A stretch of DNA of 64,000 bases from UBA2279 sp041595875 (GTDB taxonomy: Bacteria > Actinomycetota > Coriobacteriia > Anaerosomatales > Anaerosomataceae), in contig JBFHJN010000001.1 of assembly GCA_041595875.1 (NCBI GenBank), positions 1 through 64,000 of the forward strand, written 5' to 3'. A model generated the notes under the pieces. The model was not told the origin of the DNA, searched no databases, and saw nothing but the letters and a program-made list of their open reading frames with translations. Each line of letters starts with the position of its first letter. Within the stretch, counting starts at the first letter, position 1. The position numbers were made by a program, and so were the translations under genes. This document shows, one piece after another, positions 60,993 through 64,000 of the stretch.

Positions 60993-61066
60993 CCCGTTCG
61001 CGCTGGCCACACGGTCATATGATGTACTTTAGGGCGTAGCTCCTAGCGAGAGAGTGGGTCGATCCG

Positions 61067-61774
61067 GTGGAAGCGGCACGAAGAGTACTGGTTGTAGAAG
61101 ATGAGCGTCAGGCCAGGGATGTTGCTGAGGCATACCTGGAGCGCGACGGGCTGTGGGTCACCGCGGTAGGTGACGGCATCAAAGCGCTCGAAGCGTTCTC
61201 CTCGGCCAACTACGACCTGGTCGTGCTCGACCTGAACCTGCCCGGCATGTCAGGCGAGGACGTTTGCAGGCGCATCCGAGACAACTCCGATGTGCCTATC
61301 ATCATGCTCACCGCCAAAGGCACCGAAGAAGAGCGCATCGCCGGACTTGATCTTGGGGCCGACGACTATCTCGTCAAGCCGTTCAGCCCTCGCGAGCTGG
61401 CCGCCCGTGTGCGTGCGCTGCTCAGACGCGCCCGTGCCGAGAGTGAGCCGCAGCGCTCGCGTGCCGAGTTCGGGAAACTGGAGATCGATCTGGCGGGTCA
61501 TCGGGTGTGGCTCGACGGCGATGAGCTCGAGCTCACCGCAAGCGAGTACAAGCTGTTGACCACGCTGTCGCGCTTCCCCGGCCGTGTGTACTCACGCATG
61601 GAACTTGTGGAGAAGGTGCTGGGCTATGACTTCGAGGGCTACGAGCGGGCCATAGACTCGCACGTGAAGAACCTTCGCGCGAAGCTCGGGGATGACCCGA
61701 GGGAGCCGCGCTTCATACATACGGTATTCGGTATCGGGTATCGTTTCGACGCGCCGGTGGACGGGGAAGAGTAG
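61067..61774 (+). CDS. OmpR/PhoB family response regulator
   Basis: A 235-residue transcription regulator with a receiver domain (phosphoacceptor Asp55 in VVLDLNLPG, acidic pair ED at 11-12, MLTAKG, LVKPFSPREL) and a C-terminal winged helix (about 140-230, ending IHTVFGIGYRFD). It is followed one base after its stop by a membrane sensor kinase, its likely partner. The GTG start has a GA-rich stretch upstream. Target genes are unknown; the CTCCACAA repeats before it are candidates. Confidence 0.94.
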   Translation: MEAARRVLVVEDERQARDVAEAYLERDGLWVTAVGDGIKALEAFSSANYDLVVLDLNLPGMSGEDVCRRIRDNSDVPIIMLTAKGTEEERIAGLDLGADDYLVKPFSPRELAARVRALLRRARAESEPQRSRAEFGKLEIDLAGHRVWLDGDELELTASEYKLLTTLSRFPGRVYSRMELVEKVLGYDFEGYERAIDSHVKNLRAKLGDDPREPRFIHTVFGIGYRFDAPVDGEE

Positions 61775-61775
61775 C

Positions 61776-63155
61776 GTGGCCCGACGCACCATCGGATTCC
61801 GGTTGGGCCTCGCGTTCGCTGTCGTGGCGGCGTTCACAGCGGTGTTGGCCGCGGCCATCGTCGCCGTCAGCTGGCAGCGTTCGTTTGATTCCTACATCCG
61901 CGAGCGTCTGCAGGAACGCGCGGATGCCACTGCTTCGGTCATCGCCAATCAGTATCTGCTGTCCGGGGACTGGACCCACGTGGGCATCCCGGAGTCTCTC
62001 TACTATCTGCTCGCAGACCTGAACGTCCAGGTCTTCGATACCGAGGGTAAGCTTGTGGGCTACGTCCAGAAGCCCGGAGCCGACGCATCCGAGGAAGTGT
62101 CGCCCATCAGCGCGGGAGATGTCTCGGCCACAGCGCCCATAGTCATCGACGGGGAGGAAGTGGGCGAGGTGCAGGTGGCCTCGACCTCGGCCAACGGTCT
62201 TCTCACCGAGCGTGACCTGCGATTCCGCTCGGCCACGTTCCGCGGTCTGGGCCTGGCGGCCCTGCTCGCCGTGTTCGCCGCCAGCATCGCCGGCGCCGTG
62301 TATGCGCGCTCCATCGTGCGGCCCATCAACGCGGTGACGCGCGTCGCAGCGCGGCTGCGGCAGGGTGAAACCGAGGCGCGCACCGGTATGGAGGGCACCG
62401 ACGCTATCAGCCAGCTGGGCAGTACGCTGGATTCGATGGCGGACTCCGTGAACGCCGAGAGGACCTTCGAGCGGCAGCTGACCGCAGACGTGGCGCACGA
62501 ACTGCGCACGCCGCTGCAGGCCATCCAGGCCACCGTCGAGGCGATGCAAGACGGCGTGATGCCGGTGGATGAGGAGCGCCTTGGCGTCCTTCACAATGAG
62601 ACCGTGCGGCTGGGCCGCTTGACCGGCTCGATCCTGGAGCTTTCACGCCTGGAGACGGGCATCGCCCACTTCGAGATGAAGCCTATCGACCTTGCCGAGC
62701 CCGTGGAGCAGGCCGTTGAAGGCTCACGGGCGCTCATGGAGTCGATCGGCCTGACCTTCGAGGCGGCGATCGAGCGTGGCCCCGTGATCATGGGAGACAG
62801 GGACCGTCTGACGCAGGCCGTGGGCAACCTGCTCTCCAACGCCGCACGCTACACGCCCGAGGGCGGGCATGTGCGCGTGGAGGTGCGCGCCGAGGGGACC
62901 GACGCGGTGCTGGTGGTGAGCGACACCGGGATAGGCATGGGCGCCGAGGAGAACGAGCGTGCATTCACCCGTTTCTGGCGCGCGGACCGCGCGCGAACGC
63001 GGGCGAGCGGCGGGCTGGGCATCGGTCTGGCGGTGGTCAAAGAGATCGTCGACCGTCACAACGGCCAGGTGGATATCGTCTCGGCGGAAGGCGAGGGGAC
63101 GACGGTCCGCATCGTCATCCCATTGGCTGATGATCGTCCGCGAGTGGTTGTCTGA
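61776..63155 (+). CDS. Membrane sensor histidine kinase, partner of the preceding regulator
   Basis: A 459-residue kinase with two membrane helices (about 10-32 and 150-175) around an extracytoplasmic sensor loop of about 115 residues, then HAMP, HisKA with His241 in AHELRTPLQ, and HATPase_c with LLSNAARYTP, DTGIGM and GLGIGLAVV. The GTG start follows the regulator stop by one base; an in-frame start inside that gene at 61692 is rejected. It lacks PAS domains, unlike the two kinases upstream. The signal is unknown. Its 3' end contains the pyrR promoter. Confidence 0.94.
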   Translation: MARRTIGFRLGLAFAVVAAFTAVLAAAIVAVSWQRSFDSYIRERLQERADATASVIANQYLLSGDWTHVGIPESLYYLLADLNVQVFDTEGKLVGYVQKPGADASEEVSPISAGDVSATAPIVIDGEEVGEVQVASTSANGLLTERDLRFRSATFRGLGLAALLAVFAASIAGAVYARSIVRPINAVTRVAARLRQGETEARTGMEGTDAISQLGSTLDSMADSVNAERTFERQLTADVAHELRTPLQAIQATVEAMQDGVMPVDEERLGVLHNETVRLGRLTGSILELSRLETGIAHFEMKPIDLAEPVEQAVEGSRALMESIGLTFEAAIERGPVIMGDRDRLTQAVGNLLSNAARYTPEGGHVRVEVRAEGTDAVLVVSDTGIGMGAEENERAFTRFWRADRARTRASGGLGIGLAVVKEIVDRHNGQVDIVSAEGEGTTVRIVIPLADDRPRVVV

Positions 63156-63176
63156 CACGTCGTGTCCTGGTATGGT
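63148..63176 (+). promoter_or_regulatory. Promoter of the pyr operon
   Basis: TTGTCT (63148-63153) and TATGGT (63171-63176) are 17 bases apart, and TG at 63168-63169 makes it an extended -10. It overlaps the end of the kinase gene. Confidence 0.65.
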
Positions 63177-63183
63177 CTGTGAG

Positions 63184-63219
63184 ACCTTTAATACCGGTCC
63201 GGTGAGGCCGGCAAGGAGC
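63184..63219 (+). ncRNA. PyrR-binding RNA element in the pyr leader
   Basis: CCTTTAATACCGGTCC followed by GGTGAGGCCGGCAAGGAG matches the conserved PyrR-binding anti-antiterminator. CCGG (63194-63197) pairs with CCGG (63208-63211), and CCTT pairs with AAGG below. UMP-bound PyrR should stabilise it and favour the terminator downstream. Confidence 0.85.
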
Positions 63220-63274
63220 GCAAACCGCATAGTCCGCGCAGTAGCCCGTCTGTAGCCAGCGCGTTCGCATACGT

Positions 63275-63305
63275 CGCCTTCTTGCCGTCCGCAAGGAGGC
63301 GTTTT
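63275..63305 (+). terminator. Attenuator terminator of the pyr operon
   Basis: CGCCTTCTTGC (63275-63285), loop CGTCC, GCAAGGAGGCG (63291-63301) with one T-G wobble, followed by TTTT (63302-63305). It lies between the PyrR site and pyrR. Confidence 0.9.
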
Positions 63306-63354
63306 CTGTTGCGGGCGATCCCGCATGCAGCAAGCGCCGGAAGGAGTGCAGCGG

Positions 63355-63909
63355 ATGGGCTATCGCGTGAAAGCCGAAGTCATGGATGCTTCGGCCATCG
63401 ATCGGGCGCTGACGCGTATCGCGCACGAGATCTTGGAGTCCAACAAGGGCGCGGATAACATCGCGCTGGCCGGTATCCTCACACGCGGCGCCTTCGTCGC
63501 GCAGCGTCTAGCCGAGAGGATCAAGCGCATCGAGGGCGCGGATGTGCCGGTGGGCAGCATCGATATCAGCTTCTACCGGGATGATCTTGCCACGCGCATC
63601 AACCCCGAGGTCCACCGCACTGACATCCCCTTCGATGTGGAGAGCCGGGACGTCATCTTGGTCGACGACGTCCTCTACACCGGGCGCACGATCCGCGCCG
63701 CGATGGACGCCATCATGGACTACGGCAGGCCCTGTTCGGTCCAGCTCGCTGTGCTGGTCGATCGCGGACACCGTGAGCTGCCCATCCGCGCCGACTACGT
63801 CGGCAAGAACGTGCCCACATCGCGCCGCGAACGGGTCAAGGTCACAGTCGTCGAGCACGATGACGCGGACAGCGCTGTCATCATGGAGCAGACAGAAGGG
63901 GATGTGTAG
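63355..63909 (+). CDS. pyrR: Bifunctional pyr operon attenuator and uracil phosphoribosyltransferase PyrR
   Basis: RNA-binding attenuation protein that senses UMP/UTP and PRPP and also can make UMP from uracil. The 184-residue protein starts at the ATG behind AAGGAG. It has the PRPP-binding motif DVILVDDVLYTGRTIRAAMD and the C-terminal RADYVGKNVPTSR region typical of PyrR. It regulates its own operon through the leader element and terminator upstream. pyrB follows directly. Confidence 0.96.
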   Translation: MGYRVKAEVMDASAIDRALTRIAHEILESNKGADNIALAGILTRGAFVAQRLAERIKRIEGADVPVGSIDISFYRDDLATRINPEVHRTDIPFDVESRDVILVDDVLYTGRTIRAAMDAIMDYGRPCSVQLAVLVDRGHRELPIRADYVGKNVPTSRRERVKVTVVEHDDADSAVIMEQTEGDV

Positions 63910-64000
63910 ATGCTCTCCTGTAAGCACATCATGACGATGGATGATCTCACTCCCGAAGACATCGTCACCATCCTGGACACCGCTGACTCGTTCAAAGAGG
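63910..64000 (+). CDS. pyrB: Aspartate carbamoyltransferase, N-terminal part (3' truncated by window edge)
   Basis: The ATG directly follows the pyrR stop. The thirty visible residues include KHIMTMDDLTPEDIVTIL and DTADSFKE, matching the N-terminus of aspartate carbamoyltransferase, which commits carbamoyl phosphate to pyrimidine synthesis. The carbamoyl-phosphate-binding motifs lie beyond the window. The pyrR-pyrB order supports the call. Confidence 0.88.
   Translation, partial: MLSCKHIMTMDDLTPEDIVTILDTADSFKE

Overview
The window is high-GC, gene-dense bacterial chromosome with no mobile element. The gene set fits a Gram-positive, meso-diaminopimelate organism of the Actinomycetota, perhaps a deep-branching class such as Coriobacteriia: SteA/SteB homologues, SepF and DivIVA are present, no ftsA lies at the division locus, many genes start with GTG, and MurE has the DNPR motif of meso-DAP enzymes. 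The taxonomic call is inference.

Layout. 1-6141 (+): the end of dxs, tlyA, nadK, recN, then a SteA-like and a SteB-like gene. 6138-8455 (-): a family 2 glycosyltransferase and murJ. 8640-12055 (+): a large membrane protein with a degenerate alkaline-phosphatase-like domain, coupled to a MraY/WecA-like paralogue. 12134-18182 (+): pyrG, an M20 metallopeptidase, a DUF3866 gene, ald and xerD. 18298-23443 (+): a BMP-type nucleoside ABC importer. 23303-24831 (-): a small membrane ORF, a DUF4349 lipoprotein and a 54-residue membrane protein. 25071-41070 (+): a full dcw cluster (mraZ, rsmH, ftsL, ftsI, murE, murF, mraY, murD, ftsW, murG, murC, murB, ftsQ, ftsZ), with MraZ-box repeats over the first promoter and a palindrome at the ftsZ promoter. 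41313-41798 (-): a small membrane protein with a proline-rich tail. 41927-51100 (+): the ylm-type cluster (pgeF, yggS, sepF, proC, yggT, divIVA, a DUF167 gene and a membrane protein), split after pgeF by pstSCAB-phoU. 51074-56245 (+): a T-box-controlled ileS, a DksA/TraR-type gene, lspA and rluD. 56322-63155 (+): two overlapping hybrid histidine kinases, then a response regulator/kinase pair. 63148-64000 (+): a PyrR-attenuated leader, pyrR and the start of pyrB.

How the genes work together. Most of the window builds and divides the cell wall: precursor synthesis (murC-F, mraY, murG), flipping (murJ), polymerisation (ftsW, ftsI), the ring and its tethers (ftsZ, sepF, ftsL, ftsQ), pole marking (divIVA) and separation control (steA/steB). 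Several RNA-level controls are visible: an isoleucine T-box with terminator, a PyrR attenuator, and a promoter followed at once by an intrinsic terminator before the dksA-like gene. The least understood part is the 4116-12055 envelope module. All calls rest on reading the sequence and on family knowledge; no database search was run.
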